From Filibacter tadaridae (GTDB lineage: Bacteria > Bacillota > Bacilli > Bacillales_A > Planococcaceae): a stretch of DNA of 64,000 bases. A program made the position numbers and the translations under genes. The DNA lies in assembly GCF_900609045.1 (NCBI RefSeq), contig NZ_UXAV01000042.1, positions 1 through 64,000 on the forward strand, in the 5' to 3' direction. Shown here piece by piece: positions 33,656-43,466 of this stretch; position 1 is the stretch's first letter; the number at the start of each line of letters is the position of its first letter. The notes below the pieces were generated by a model that worked only from the letters and a program-made list of their open reading frames with translations, was not told the DNA's origin and did no database searches.

Positions 33656-34201
33656 TCAATGAATAACAGTTGCTCCTAGCGTGTTTTCAAAATGTTTTAG
33701 TGCCCATTCATGCCCTGCCATATCAAAGCTTGCAACTCCTTGTTCATGGATGACAATGTCAAATCCGCGATTGTACGCATCAACTACTGTATGAAGGATA
33801 CAAATATCTGTACAGACACCGACAAGATGAACTTCCACAATATTACGCGCCCGAAGAAGAAGTTCCAAGTCGGTTCCGGCAAACGCGCTAAAACGTGTTT
33901 TATCCATCCAATGGATACTTTCACTGCGCTGTTCGTACAATTGCTGCAACGAACCGTAAAGTTCTCTTCCCGATGTCCCTCGAATATTATGGGGTGGAAA
34001 TTGTGTTGTTTCAGGATGATAAGGATCATCAATTTCATGTACATCTACAGGCATTGCAACAAAGCAACCTTCGTCTAAAAACTGCTCTGTTAAAGCTGTA
34101 ATATAATTTTCAAGAGCGATACCCGGATCCCCACAAGTAAGTGCCCCATCTACCGCAACAAAATCGACTGTGTAATCGATAACCAGTAAAGCTTTCTTCA
34201 A
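33656..34201 (-). CDS. pncA: Nicotinamidase (isochorismatase-like cysteine hydrolase)
   Basis: 181 residues. Converts nicotinamide to nicotinate in NAD salvage. The catalytic triad D9, K101 and C130 is visible, as are the zinc ligands D53, H55 and H71 (PVDVHE, PPHNIRG). The VGVCTDICILHTVVDAYNRGF segment is very close to B. subtilis PncA (YueJ), and the length is the same. Start is TTG 34201 behind AAAGGGGATGG. It stands alone and divergent from aconitase. Confidence 0.88.
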   Translation of the reverse strand: MKKALLVIDYTVDFVAVDGALTCGDPGIALENYITALTEQFLDEGCFVAMPVDVHEIDDPYHPETTQFPPHNIRGTSGRELYGSLQQLYEQRSESIHWMDKTRFSAFAGTDLELLLRARNIVEVHLVGVCTDICILHTVVDAYNRGFDIVIHEQGVASFDMAGHEWALKHFENTLGATVIH

Positions 34202-34578
34202 TGTATGCCATCCCCTTTCACTATACCCATTTAATCATGCCATATCGACGCAAAAAATTCAGCTATCAATATCCATTGTTAAAACAATACAAACCTTTGC
34301 ACATATATTCAGTAAAGTTTATACTTAATAGAACAGTAGTATACTAGCGGGGAATAGGAGTGCTTTTACTTTCCTAATACAAATTTTGTACAGGTAAAGG
34401 AACAGTTATTTCTTCCAAAAGAATTAGGTAGGGTATATGCAGAAGAAGGTCATCACGATAACTTATGAAAGACTATAAATATAATGTATTTTACTTATGT
34501 TCGATAGTATTATATGATGAAATAGAGAAAAGACGTTCATTTATAGCCTTTTCAGTAGAATGAAGGAGGAATTTAGTA
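34202..34578 (+). promoter_or_regulatory. Aconitase upstream region with SigA promoter
   Basis: TTTACT (34490-34495), a 17-base spacer and TATGAT (34513-34518) precede the aconitase gene by 60 bases. The AT-rich stretch upstream is where CcpC-type regulators act in Bacillus, but I could not find a clear dyad. No small gene is supported. Confidence 0.5.
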
Positions 34579-37293
34579 ATGGTGAAAAGCAATTTACACA
34601 ATAGCCGTAAATCATTCGAACTAAATGGTAAGACGTATAATTATTACCACTTAAAAGCAATCGAAGAAGCCGGCATTGCGAACACTTCCAAATTACCGTA
34701 TTCAATTAAAGTGTTACTTGAATCTGTATTAAGACAACATGATGGGTATGTCATTAAAGACGACCATGTAAAAAACCTTGCAAAATGGGGTAAAGATGCG
34801 GATGCAGATGCAGAAGTTCCGTTCAAACCTTCACGTGTTATCCTTCAAGACTTCACAGGTGTACCTGTTGTCGTTGACTTGGCATCTCTTCGTTCAGCAA
34901 TGGCTGAAATGGGTGGAGATCCAGATAAAATCAATCCTGAAATTCCTGTGGATCTTGTTATTGACCACTCCGTACAAGTTGACCGTTACGGGACACCTGA
35001 AGCACTACGCATGAATATGGAACTTGAGTTTGAGCGTAATGCTGAACGTTATCAATTCTTAAGCTGGGCACAAAAGGCATACGATAACTACCGTGCAGTA
35101 CCACCAGCAACAGGTATCGTACACCAAGTAAACCTTGAGTACCTTGCACATGTTGTTCATGCTGTGGAAAACGAAGACGGTACATTCGAAACGTATCCGG
35201 ATACACTTGTCGGAACAGACTCCCATACAACGATGATCAACGGTCTAGGAGTTCTTGGATGGGGTGTTGGTGGTATTGAAGCAGAAGCAGGTATGCTTGG
35301 ACAGCCTTCATACTTCCCGATTCCTGAAGTAGTCGGTGTGAAACTTGTTGGTGAACTTCCAAACGGAACAACAGCTACTGACCTTGCACTCAAAGTTACA
35401 CAAACACTACGCGCACACGGCGTTGTAGGCAAATTTGTCGAGTTCTTCGGACCAGGCGTAGTGAAATTACCACTTGCTGACCGTGCAACAATTGCCAATA
35501 TGGCTCCTGAGTACGGCGCAACTTGTGGTTTCTTCCCGGTAGATGAAGAAGCGCTTAATTACATGCGTTTGACAGGCCGCGAAGAAGAGAATATCCAAGT
35601 CGTAAAACAATATTTGATTGAGAACGACATGTTCTTCACAGTAGATAACGAGGAACCGACCTATACGGATGTTGTCGAAATCGACCTATCTAAAATTGTT
35701 GCAAACCTTGCTGGACCAAAACGTCCACAAGATATGATTCCACTTACAGAAATGCAACGCGAGTTCAACGAAGCAGTTGTCGCTCCTGAAGGGAACCAAG
35801 GTTTTGGTCTTGCTCCGAAAGAGTTAGAAAAAACAGCTACGATTGAGTTCGAAGACGGACGTACAGTTGAGATCAAAACAGGTGACCTTGCAATTGCAGC
35901 AATCACTTCATGTACAAATACATCAAACCCTTACGTAATGTTAGGAGCAGGCCTTGTCGCGAAAAAAGCAGTTGAAAAAGGATTGACTCCTCCACCTTAC
36001 GTAAAAACATCACTAGCACCTGGATCGAAGGTAGTTACAGGTTATTTAAAAGAATCAGGACTTGATGCATACCTCGGTCAAATCGGATTCAACACTGTTG
36101 GATACGGTTGTACAACATGTATCGGTAACTCAGGACCGCTTCTTCCAGAAATTGAAAAAGCAGTTATGGGCAATGATATGTTAATGTCTTCTGTATTATC
36201 AGGGAATCGTAACTTTGAAGGACGTATCCATCCACTTGTGAAAGCGAACTACTTGGCTTCACCGCCACTTGTTGTCGCATATGCACTTGCTGGGACAGTA
36301 GATATCGACTTTGAAAAAGATCCAATCGGTAAAGACAAAGATGGATTTGATGTCTTCTTCAAAGATATCTGGCCAACAACAGAAGAAATTAAGGAAACTG
36401 TTAAATCCACAGTTACACCTGAATTATTCCGTAAAGAATATGCACGTGTATTCACGGAAAACGAAGCATGGAATGCAATCGAAACAACAGATGATTCTTT
36501 GTACGATTTCGATGAAAACTCGACATATATCCAAAACCCGCCATTCTTTGAAGGCCTTGCAAAAGAGCCGGCTGATATTCAAGCATTGTCTGGACTTCGT
36601 GTCATTGGTAAGTTCGGTGATTCAATCACAACTGACCATATTTCACCTGCAGGCGCAATCGGTAAAGATACACCGGCTGGGAAATACTTGCTTGACAACG
36701 GCGTAAACCCACGTTTCTTCAACTCTTACGGTTCACGTCGCGGAAATCATGAAGTTATGATGCGTGGTACATTCGCAAACATTCGTATCCGTAACCAAAT
36801 CGCAAAAGGTACAGAAGGTGGATACACAACATTCTGGCCTACAAAAGAAATCATGCCGATCTATGATGCAGCGATGAAGTACCAAGAAGAGGGTACAGGT
36901 CTTGCAATCATTACAGGTAAAGACTACGGAATGGGTTCTTCACGTGACTGGGCAGCAAAAGGTACATCACTATTAGGTATCAGAACAGTCATCGCTGAAA
37001 GCTATGAACGTATTCACCGTTCAAACCTTGTCATGATGGGCGTTCTTCCACTTCAATTCATGAAAGGCGAAAGTGCAGAAACACTTGGCCTTACTGGGGA
37101 AGAGGAAATCAACGTTAACATCACAGATGGTGTAAAACCGCGCGATATCCTGAAAGTGACAGCAACAGCAAAAGACGGATCTGTTAAAGAATTCGACGTA
37201 CTTGCTCGTTTCGACTCCGAAGTTGAAGTCGACTACTACCGTCACGGCGGAATCCTGCAAATGGTACTTCGTGATAAAATGAAAGCTGAATAA
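34579..37293 (+). CDS. acnA: Aconitate hydratase (AcnA/CitB)
   Basis: 904 residues, full length. TCA-cycle enzyme that isomerises citrate and isocitrate through a [4Fe-4S] cluster held by C445 (TSCTNTSNP), C511 and C514 ([11 protein letters not shown]). The C-terminal swivel domain carries [16 protein letters not shown]. In B. subtilis the apo-form also binds iron-responsive RNA. SD AAGGAGGAA precedes ATG 34579. Its place between the yneK area and the yneP-parC block matches B. subtilis citB. Terminator at 37303-37343. Confidence 0.97.
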   Translation: MVKSNLHNSRKSFELNGKTYNYYHLKAIEEAGIANTSKLPYSIKVLLESVLRQHDGYVIKDDHVKNLAKWGKDADADAEVPFKPSRVILQDFTGVPVVVDLASLRSAMAEMGGDPDKINPEIPVDLVIDHSVQVDRYGTPEALRMNMELEFERNAERYQFLSWAQKAYDNYRAVPPATGIVHQVNLEYLAHVVHAVENEDGTFETYPDTLVGTDSHTTMINGLGVLGWGVGGIEAEAGMLGQPSYFPIPEVVGVKLVGELPNGTTATDLALKVTQTLRAHGVVGKFVEFFGPGVVKLPLADRATIANMAPEYGATCGFFPVDEEALNYMRLTGREEENIQVVKQYLIENDMFFTVDNEEPTYTDVVEIDLSKIVANLAGPKRPQDMIPLTEMQREFNEAVVAPEGNQGFGLAPKELEKTATIEFEDGRTVEIKTGDLAIAAITSCTNTSNPYVMLGAGLVAKKAVEKGLTPPPYVKTSLAPGSKVVTGYLKESGLDAYLGQIGFNTVGYGCTTCIGNSGPLLPEIEKAVMGNDMLMSSVLSGNRNFEGRIHPLVKANYLASPPLVVAYALAGTVDIDFEKDPIGKDKDGFDVFFKDIWPTTEEIKETVKSTVTPELFRKEYARVFTENEAWNAIETTDDSLYDFDENSTYIQNPPFFEGLAKEPADIQALSGLRVIGKFGDSITTDHISPAGAIGKDTPAGKYLLDNGVNPRFFNSYGSRRGNHEVMMRGTFANIRIRNQIAKGTEGGYTTFWPTKEIMPIYDAAMKYQEEGTGLAIITGKDYGMGSSRDWAAKGTSLLGIRTVIAESYERIHRSNLVMMGVLPLQFMKGESAETLGLTGEEEINVNITDGVKPRDILKVTATAKDGSVKEFDVLARFDSEVEVDYYRHGGILQMVLRDKMKAE

Positions 37294-37302
37294 GCTACTA
37301 TC

Positions 37303-37343
37303 AAAAAAGGGTGCCCACTCTAATTGTGGACACCCTTTTTTTT
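37303..37343 (+). terminator. Terminator of acnA
   Basis: AAAAAGGGTGCCCAC/GTGGACACCCTTTTT with one mismatch and a long T-run. Confidence 0.92.
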
Positions 37344-37457
37344 ACACTTTTGAACAATAGACATTTTTGTCGCAAAAGAAAAAACACTCTATCGTACAGT
37401 GTCTATCTTCATTGATTGTCGAGTTGTCATTCCCTTCATATCACACGTAGGACTTCA

Positions 37458-38432
37458 TTATAGTAATCCGCCTTCTACAAGCAATTCCCTGATTTCGTCT
37501 TTCGTCATTAAAGGCCGTTCCAAGCCGCTTTTGATTGTCGTTAATCCAACAGGTAATTGAGACTTTTCCTGATTAGTTGAATCAGGGAAAATAACGATTA
37601 AGTCTTCATCATAAACAACAGCTGAATCCTTCTCAAGACTACCAATTAGTACTTCATGAATTTTTTCGCCACGTCTTACGCCGATCTCAACTATCTTTAT
37701 TTCTCCTTTCCCATAATGATCAATTAAAACTTGGGCCAAATCAAGAATGTTACATGCATCCATATGCATGACAAAAATCTCGCCACCTTTTCCTAAAATG
37801 GTTGCTTTTAGTAAGGTTTTAATCGCTTTTTGTGGAGTGATAAAGTAACGTGTCATGCGCTTATCTGTAATTTGTACTTGTTTTTGTTCGATAATTTGTT
37901 TTTTAAACAAAGGTAGGACACTGCCACTACTTCCAAGGACATTGCCCCCTCTTACACATAGAAACTTTGTCACGGTACTGCTCTCGTTGGCATGTATGAT
38001 TAGTCTTTCCCCAAGCGCTTTCGTCATTCCGTATGAATTCACAGGATTTGCCGCCTTATCCGTCGATACATATATTACCTTTTTAACATGATTTTCAATA
38101 GAAGCTTCAATTACATTTTGTGTACCGATAACGTTTGTTTTCAGTGCTTCAAGCGGATTTTCCTCGCATACAGGAACATGCTTAAGTGCCGCCAAGTGGA
38201 AGACAAAATCTACACCTAAAAACGCTTTTCCCAATGCCTCCTTGTCCCGAATATCCCCAATAAAAAAAGACAATCGTTTATCCTTTATATCCCTTCTCAT
38301 CTGCACTTGGCTATTTTCATTCCTAGATAGAATAATAATCTTTTTGGGATTATGCGTAAGCAATTGACGAACTAGCTCGATGCCCCATGAACCTGTTCCT
38401 CCTGTTACCAATATAACGGTATTCGTAAACAT
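37458..38432 (-). CDS. Polysaccharide biosynthesis nucleotide-sugar dehydratase (CapD/PseB-like)
   Basis: 324 residues. Extended SDR: TGGTGSWG cofactor loop, HLAALKHVPVCEENP, and the STDKAANPVNSYGMTK block in which the D-K and Y-x3-K residues replace the classical triad, as in UDP-GlcNAc 4,6-dehydratases of the FlaA1/PseB/CapD group. Such enzymes open the route to deoxyamino sugars for surface glycans. It lacks the membrane domain of full CapD proteins, so it is the short cytosolic form. It follows the DUF1796 gene by 32 bases and is probably cotranscribed. Confidence 0.87.
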   Translation of the reverse strand: MFTNTVILVTGGTGSWGIELVRQLLTHNPKKIIILSRNENSQVQMRRDIKDKRLSFFIGDIRDKEALGKAFLGVDFVFHLAALKHVPVCEENPLEALKTNVIGTQNVIEASIENHVKKVIYVSTDKAANPVNSYGMTKALGERLIIHANESSTVTKFLCVRGGNVLGSSGSVLPLFKKQIIEQKQVQITDKRMTRYFITPQKAIKTLLKATILGKGGEIFVMHMDACNILDLAQVLIDHYGKGEIKIVEIGVRRGEKIHEVLIGSLEKDSAVVYDEDLIVIFPDSTNQEKSQLPVGLTTIKSGLERPLMTKDEIRELLVEGGLL

Positions 38433-38464
38433 TTTTATATTTCCCTCCTTTCAACAGTTAGTCG

Positions 38465-39091
38465 TTAATCCACCAAGCGAACACCCTCTAGTAGTTCATC
38501 CCATAAATGATGATTGCCTTCCCAAATATCCTTGTTAGGTAAATCAACGGCATACACTTTTTCCAGTGGCCAATTCTTCTTTACAATCCCACTGACAGGC
38601 TCATGGTTAATCAGAAGAATACGATAGTCATGTTGCACTAGATTAGATAGCACAGTTTGCAATTCCAAAATATCTTCAAAAGAACCTTCTGTCCTTACGA
38701 ATAATATGTTTTTTGCATTTTCCATTCTTTCTAAAAAACGTCCTATGCGTCTCGCGTATTTCTCTTTTACCTCTGAATAGGAACCTAAATAGTGTAGCGT
38801 GTTTTTACCTACCTCAAAGTCATGGTTGGATACGATATTGTGACCATCATCCGATACACATATAAAATCTTCGCCAGCGTATCCAATGACCCGTAAATTC
38901 TCGAAGTCCATAAAACCGGCAAATCGATTTTTTAATAGACGGTTCACTGTCTTTAGTTCTTTTGAGGCAACCCAATCCAACACCCCAGAATAGGGACGTA
39001 ACCCGTGTTTCTTTAACTGAATGGAAGTTAGGCAAAGATCACCTAAGCTGAATATCGCATCGTAATCCCCGTGAATTTCATGTTTTTTCAC
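38465..39091 (-). CDS. DUF1796 family protein (putative cysteine peptidase fold)
   Basis: 208 residues. The YDAIFSLGDLCLTSIQLKKHGLRPYSGVLDW opening is the signature of DUF1796, a papain-like family often found in surface-polysaccharide and spore-surface loci. A candidate nucleophile is C18 in GDLCLTS; a histidine occurs in SNHDFEVG and in LINHEP. Biological role unknown. Upstream of, and probably cotranscribed with, the nucleotide-sugar dehydratase. Confidence 0.82.
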   Translation of the reverse strand: MKKHEIHGDYDAIFSLGDLCLTSIQLKKHGLRPYSGVLDWVASKELKTVNRLLKNRFAGFMDFENLRVIGYAGEDFICVSDDGHNIVSNHDFEVGKNTLHYLGSYSEVKEKYARRIGRFLERMENAKNILFVRTEGSFEDILELQTVLSNLVQHDYRILLINHEPVSGIVKKNWPLEKVYAVDLPNKDIWEGNHHLWDELLEGVRLVD

Positions 39092-39260
39092 TTTTTATCA
39101 CCCCCTGTTTTTTGTGCTCATAAAAAAAAACCGACTAAAAAACTGTCAGACAAGCCGTTTTCGTTCTTTCGAAGACGAGCTTATATAGTTAATACATGCT
39201 GGAAAGATAAGAATGATAGGGCAAAATTCCCTTTTTCGTAAATAGTGGCATTCACTCCAT

Positions 39261-39302
39261 AAAAAAAGACTCCAGGAAACATAAAAGTGCGTTTCCTGGA
39301 AA
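39261..39302 (-). terminator. Terminator of the minus-strand DUF4183 gene
   Basis: CCAGGAAAC (39272-39280) / GTTTCCTGG (39291-39299), followed on the minus strand by AGTCTTTTTTT. Confidence 0.88.
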
Positions 39303-39324
39303 TCTCATAAAGAGCAAATGAAAA

Positions 39325-39705
39325 TTAAGTGCCTATATTTGTTTTAATACGTGGATAAAAGTTTACGATTTCTAAAATAATTGGGCTCCCTTTAGGTATT
39401 TCCGAGTTTTCAGGTACTGAGATGATTAAAGATCCAACCCCTTCTTCTCCTGCCGTATAGGCAAATAGCTCATCCATTTGTAATGAGCCGTTAATAAATA
39501 CATTAAAGTAATTATTGTTCATACGGAGTTCAGGTAGCAACTCTGCAGGATTTCCCGAATCATCCATAAACTCCGATGTATTAATTTTGTGTGTAGTTAA
39601 TGAATGAATCTTTTCTGTAACTACATGAAATAGACGTGTAACAGTGGGGGATGTTGTGATTCTCTGGTTTGAAGAAATCGCAAGTTTAATGATTCTAAGT
39701 GTCAA
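39325..39705 (-). CDS. DUF4183-like protein, diverged
   Basis: 126 residues from TTG 39705, which has SD AAAGGAGG; the longer frame to 39750 lacks one. The C-terminal half shows the DUF4183 pattern: FNVFINGSLQMDELFAY, then a strand-rich segment ending KGSPIILEIVNF. DUF4183 proteins are short, secreted or surface-layer-like beta domains common in Bacillales, often near spore-surface glycan genes. No signal peptide is visible. A second member lies 170 bases away on the other strand. Confidence 0.72.
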   Translation of the reverse strand: MTLRIIKLAISSNQRITTSPTVTRLFHVVTEKIHSLTTHKINTSEFMDDSGNPAELLPELRMNNNYFNVFINGSLQMDELFAYTAGEEGVGSLIISVPENSEIPKGSPIILEIVNFYPRIKTNIGT

Positions 39706-39873
39706 TTTCGTTCCTCCTTTCAACGTACTTAACAATATATGTAACATCAAACCAAAGAGTTATAACAAGAACACAGTCAAGAAAGTTAAAACACGTATAA
39801 CACTAATTGGAACCGCTACGTATAGTAAAGAATAGGGGGGATTAAAGTAGCTAGTAACCGAAAATCATTTGCC

Positions 39874-40206
39874 TTGAGGACGAATTTGCTATCATCTCCG
39901 CTATTACTGGCACCTACACCACCGACAAGTGAAATCCGCATAGTACCTCCAAGAGCGGTAACCATTCAAGAATATTACACAGAATCTGATGGGAGAAAAA
40001 AGATATTTACTGAAAAAGATGGCGTGGCGGGGTATGGCGAACAAAAAATTGTGGATCCGTCAGAAGTATCCTATACGAATTTATTCATTAATGGCGTTTT
40101 GCAATTACGTACCCATTACGAAATACAGCAAGGGAAACTCATTTTAAATACCGTTGATGCGCCTTTGCGCGGTGCTCCAATTATTTTACAAATGATAAAG
40201 TTCTAA
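39874..40206 (+). CDS. DUF4183 domain protein
   Basis: About 110 residues. Typical DUF4183: VTIQEYYTESDGRKKIFTEKDG, then SYTNLFINGVLQLRTHYEIQQGKL and GAPIILQMIKF at the end. A proline-rich stretch at 12-28 precedes the domain. The start is uncertain: TTG 39874 has no good SD, while a strong AGGGGGG lies at 39834-39840 and the frame is open back to 39841 without a standard start codon there. A SigK-like -10 (CGTATAGTA near 39819) is suggestive of mother-cell expression but weak. Confidence 0.72.
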   Translation: MRTNLLSSPLLLAPTPPTSEIRIVPPRAVTIQEYYTESDGRKKIFTEKDGVAGYGEQKIVDPSEVSYTNLFINGVLQLRTHYEIQQGKLILNTVDAPLRGAPIILQMIKF

Positions 40207-40304
40207 AACGTCATTGCATCCATACTTGTACATGTACGCCTATTCCTCGGCAAAATTTAACAATATAGATACAGTAAGACACTTGTATAGGGAGAGATGA
40301 ATAG

Positions 40305-41561
40305 ATGAGAATACTGCTTGCGACATTTTGGACAATACCACATTTGGGCGGCGTGTGGAATTATATGGAGCAACTTAAAAAGAAACTTGAAAAACTGGGA
40401 CACGAAGTCGATTTGCTAGGCTATGGTGAGGATAATACCATCATCCACATTGTGAATGAGGGGAGAAAAATTGAAACTGAGAAATTATTGCCATTGTTAC
40501 GCGCAAAAATGAACCCCGAAAACTATCCCGCTTTATATGCCAACAAGCTTGTGGAATATACAGAGTTCCAACGTTATGCATATGAATTGGGAACGGCTTA
40601 TTTAGGCCTGGAAAAATATGATCTAATCCATACCCAAGATGTCATTTCCACAGCATGCATCGATAGGGTCAGACCACGTTCTACGCCATTGGTCGCAACC
40701 CTGCATGGTTCAGTTGCCCATGAGATAAGACATCAGTTAAAAACGATTCACAAATCAGCGAATGCCTATATGGCAAGAGCTTATTACGACCAGTTGGAGT
40801 GGAGTGGGGCAACAGCCGCGGATACGACCATTGTTGCAAATGAGTGGTTAAAAAAGATATTGACAAATGAATTTGAGGTGCCGTCAGAGCAAATCAGCGT
40901 TATTCATTATGGTTTTGATACAAAAGAATTCATCAAAAAAATGAGGGAAAAGAATGCAATCATTCGCCCCGAAAATAAAAAAGTCATTATTTACTCCGGG
41001 AGGATAACCGAGCTGAAAGGGGTTCATCACCTTGTAACAGCGCTCGGTGAATTAAAAAAAATACGTAACGATTGGGTATGCTGGCTTGTCGGTTCAGGGG
41101 ACCTTCAAGAGGAATTGAAGATGCAAAGTAAGGTATTAGGTATACAAGACGACTTATTTTTCTTTGGTCAACGTGATGACGTTCCAAGTATTATGTCGAA
41201 AGCGGATATCTTTGTGCTTCCAAGTCTTATTGAAAACCAACCGTTGTCGCTAATTGAAGCACAGTTAGCCGGAAAGGCAGTTATCGTCAGTGATGTGGGT
41301 GGTCTACCAGAGATGGTAGAACAAAAAGTTACAGGGCTCTTAACGCCCCCATCTGACCCGGAAAGTTTGTGCGCAAACTTGGAGTTGCTGCTTGGGAATG
41401 ACAGATTACGGAAGAATATAAGTTCAAATGCCAAAAAGTGGGGCATGTCACATTGGTCACTTGACGTAGGTGTACGGAGATTAGTAGACGTTTATAAAGA
41501 AGCAATCGCTAGACGAGAGCAAGGCGATGAGGATGAATCTAGTCATTCAATTCATCACTAA
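40305..41561 (+). CDS. GT4-type glycosyltransferase
   Basis: 418 residues. GT-B fold: the N-terminal acceptor domain begins MRILLATFWTIPHLGGVWNY. The C-terminal donor domain has the KKVIIYSGRITELKGVHHL segment and the E-x7-E region PSLIENQPLSLIEAQLAGKAVIVSDVGG. It transfers a sugar from a nucleotide donor to an unknown acceptor with retention. SD GGGAGAG precedes ATG 40305. It overlaps the repeat-protein gene by 35 bases, so the two are translationally linked. Confidence 0.9.
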   Translation: MRILLATFWTIPHLGGVWNYMEQLKKKLEKLGHEVDLLGYGEDNTIIHIVNEGRKIETEKLLPLLRAKMNPENYPALYANKLVEYTEFQRYAYELGTAYLGLEKYDLIHTQDVISTACIDRVRPRSTPLVATLHGSVAHEIRHQLKTIHKSANAYMARAYYDQLEWSGATAADTTIVANEWLKKILTNEFEVPSEQISVIHYGFDTKEFIKKMREKNAIIRPENKKVIIYSGRITELKGVHHLVTALGELKKIRNDWVCWLVGSGDLQEELKMQSKVLGIQDDLFFFGQRDDVPSIMSKADIFVLPSLIENQPLSLIEAQLAGKAVIVSDVGGLPEMVEQKVTGLLTPPSDPESLCANLELLLGNDRLRKNISSNAKKWGMSHWSLDVGVRRLVDVYKEAIARREQGDEDESSHSIHH

Positions 41562-42405
41562 TATCTATCTGCTTTGCTTACTAAAAGGGAGACTCTTATG
41601 GCAACGGATTTGCAAAATAGTAGTTCGCAAAACACCTACACTCCCTGTTCTGGATGAAAGCTCTGGATTGTATGTAACTAGTAACTTCTATACCTCTTCA
41701 CCTTTATCCCCAGCCATATTTGTTCCAAAAAATATATGGGATCAAATCGTAGATAAAATACCTTCTACTTATGAAATACCAAATCCCGTTTCAATTAGCT
41801 TATTTATTCGAATGAATGCGGATGCGTATGACGTACTATTCTCCGAACCCGAGTCCATTCCAAACCTATTTGTCGATCATATAATGATGGAGAAAATCAT
41901 GAAGTCAATCCCGCAAACATATAAAATACCTGATTCAACGATTGAAGAAGTACTGCAGCCTATGAGTGGAAGCCAGTATGATTCGCTATTTACATTGGAA
42001 ATGGAAACACCACATCTATTTGTTGAAAGGGATGTATGGGACGTGATCATGAATCGATTACCTGCTACTTATGTGCTTCCCAATTCGGCAGCAACAGTGA
42101 ATTTTAAACCGATGGCTGGGGCGCATTATGATGCGTTATTTAGCAATGCGGTTCGTCTGGAAGCGCTTTTTGTAGATAATTCAATATGGGAAGCAATCCT
42201 GAATACTATTCCAAAAGAATATATCCTTCCAAATCCCGAAACAATAGCGCTTTTTGCACCGATGAGTGGTCAAACGTATCACTCTATTTTTCCAGTTTCA
42301 GGACACTCCGTGGAAGTAATTGTTGATGAAGTTGTTTGGAAAGAAATCATTTCTTCATTACCAAAAGGGTATGAAGTTCAGTTAAGCCCGGTTGTTAGCG
42401 CGTAA
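41527..42405 (+). CDS. Novel 50-residue tandem-repeat protein in a glycan locus
   Basis: 292 residues; I recognise no family. Residues 5-25 are hydrophobic (possible anchor). From about residue 63 the protein is four consecutive repeats of exactly 50 residues plus half of a fifth, with no gaps. The shared pattern is [LI]FV-x4-W-x2-I-x3-[IL]P-x2-Y-x-[IL]P[ND]-x8-PM-x2-x2-YD-x-LF. DNA identity between units is low, so the duplication is old. It overlaps the upstream glycosyltransferase gene and is followed by epimerase genes, which suggests an acceptor, scaffold or coat component linked to the glycan. Confidence 0.8.
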   Translation: MRMNLVIQFITNIYLLCLLKGRLLWQRICKIVVRKTPTLPVLDESSGLYVTSNFYTSSPLSPAIFVPKNIWDQIVDKIPSTYEIPNPVSISLFIRMNADAYDVLFSEPESIPNLFVDHIMMEKIMKSIPQTYKIPDSTIEEVLQPMSGSQYDSLFTLEMETPHLFVERDVWDVIMNRLPATYVLPNSAATVNFKPMAGAHYDALFSNAVRLEALFVDNSIWEAILNTIPKEYILPNPETIALFAPMSGQTYHSIFPVSGHSVEVIVDEVVWKEIISSLPKGYEVQLSPVVSA

Positions 42406-42451
42406 ACGGACGTGAATCAATAAATCTTTCGAATAAAAGGTGGAGAGAAGA

Positions 42452-43390
42452 ATGAAGGTAGTTGTAACAGGCGGGGCAGGGTTCATAGGATCCCACCTCG
42501 TGGATGCCCTTATTGCAAATGATGCAGAGGTGCATGTGTTGGATAATCTAGTTTCAGGAAAAATTGAAAATGTGAATGCGAAAGCTATTATTCAACTAGT
42601 AGACATCTGTAGTAAAGAAGCAAAACAACTAATTGTCCGCTTTAAACCGGATTTTGTAGTTCACTTGGCGGCACAGGCCGATGTAGGAAAATCTGTTCAT
42701 GATCCTAAGTATGATGCTGAAGTAAACATAAAAGGAACAATTAATGTTCTTGAGGCTAGCCGTGAAGCAGGCGTAAAGAAAGTTATTTTTGCTTCAACTT
42801 CTGCTGTCTACGGGAACCTGAATAAGGAGTTGATCACTGAAGATGCACAGGTGAATCCCGCTTCTTACTATGGATTGTCTAAGCTGACCGCGGAACAATA
42901 CATCCAGTTATTTCACGAGTTATATAGACTCCCTTTTACGGTACTTCGTTTTGCGAATGTGTATGGACCTAGGCAATTGCCTAAAGGGGAGGGCGGCGTG
43001 GTCTCCGTATTTTTGGAACGGATAAAAATGAATGGCTCATTACGCGTACATGGTGATGGGGAACAGACGAGAGATTTCATCTATGTGACGGATGTGGTTA
43101 ACGCGATTCGTGCCGCGATGGAGCATGGGCACCAACAAACGATTCAAATCAGTACGGCAAAAAGGACATCTATCAATGAAATACTGAACCATTTAAGTGA
43201 CATACACGGATTTTCAGTTGATACAATCTCGGCGGCGGATCGACCAGGGGATATTAAACATAGTTGTCTATGTAATAAAAAGGCGAAAAGTATGCTGAAG
43301 TGGTCACCGAAGGTCTCAATTCTTGAAGGTTTGACAGAAACCTATCTATACAATCAAGTCCAATTGGATGTGGATTGGGGAATGCAATAA
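42452..43390 (+). CDS. NAD-dependent epimerase/dehydratase (GalE-like)
   Basis: 312 residues from ATG 42452 (SD GGTGGAG). Extended SDR with TGGAGFIGSHL, HLAAQADVGKSV, the catalytic STSAVYG and YYGLSKLTAEQY, and FANVYGPRQ. It is of the UDP-glucose/GlcNAc 4-epimerase type; the exact sugar is unknown. Third in a plus-strand run of four surface-sugar genes. Confidence 0.9.
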   Translation: MKVVVTGGAGFIGSHLVDALIANDAEVHVLDNLVSGKIENVNAKAIIQLVDICSKEAKQLIVRFKPDFVVHLAAQADVGKSVHDPKYDAEVNIKGTINVLEASREAGVKKVIFASTSAVYGNLNKELITEDAQVNPASYYGLSKLTAEQYIQLFHELYRLPFTVLRFANVYGPRQLPKGEGGVVSVFLERIKMNGSLRVHGDGEQTRDFIYVTDVVNAIRAAMEHGHQQTIQISTAKRTSINEILNHLSDIHGFSVDTISAADRPGDIKHSCLCNKKAKSMLKWSPKVSILEGLTETYLYNQVQLDVDWGMQ

Positions 43391-43406
43391 TGAAAGGAGA
43401 AAGTGG

Positions 43407-43466
43407 ATGAGGAAGTACGCTTGTCAAGTGAAGAAAGAAATGATTGTTGCTGTTGCTGATGGATAA
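43407..43466 (+). CDS. Short reading frame translationally coupled to the next gene
   Basis: 19 codons (MRKYACQVKKEMIVAVADG) behind an excellent SD (AAAGGAGAAA, 7 bases). Its stop overlaps the likely ATG 43459 of the downstream SDR, which itself lacks an SD, so ribosomes probably reach the SDR by re-initiation. It could be a leader peptide or a frameshifted remnant of a longer N-terminus. The product is unlike any domain I know. Confidence 0.45.
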   Translation: MRKYACQVKKEMIVAVADG

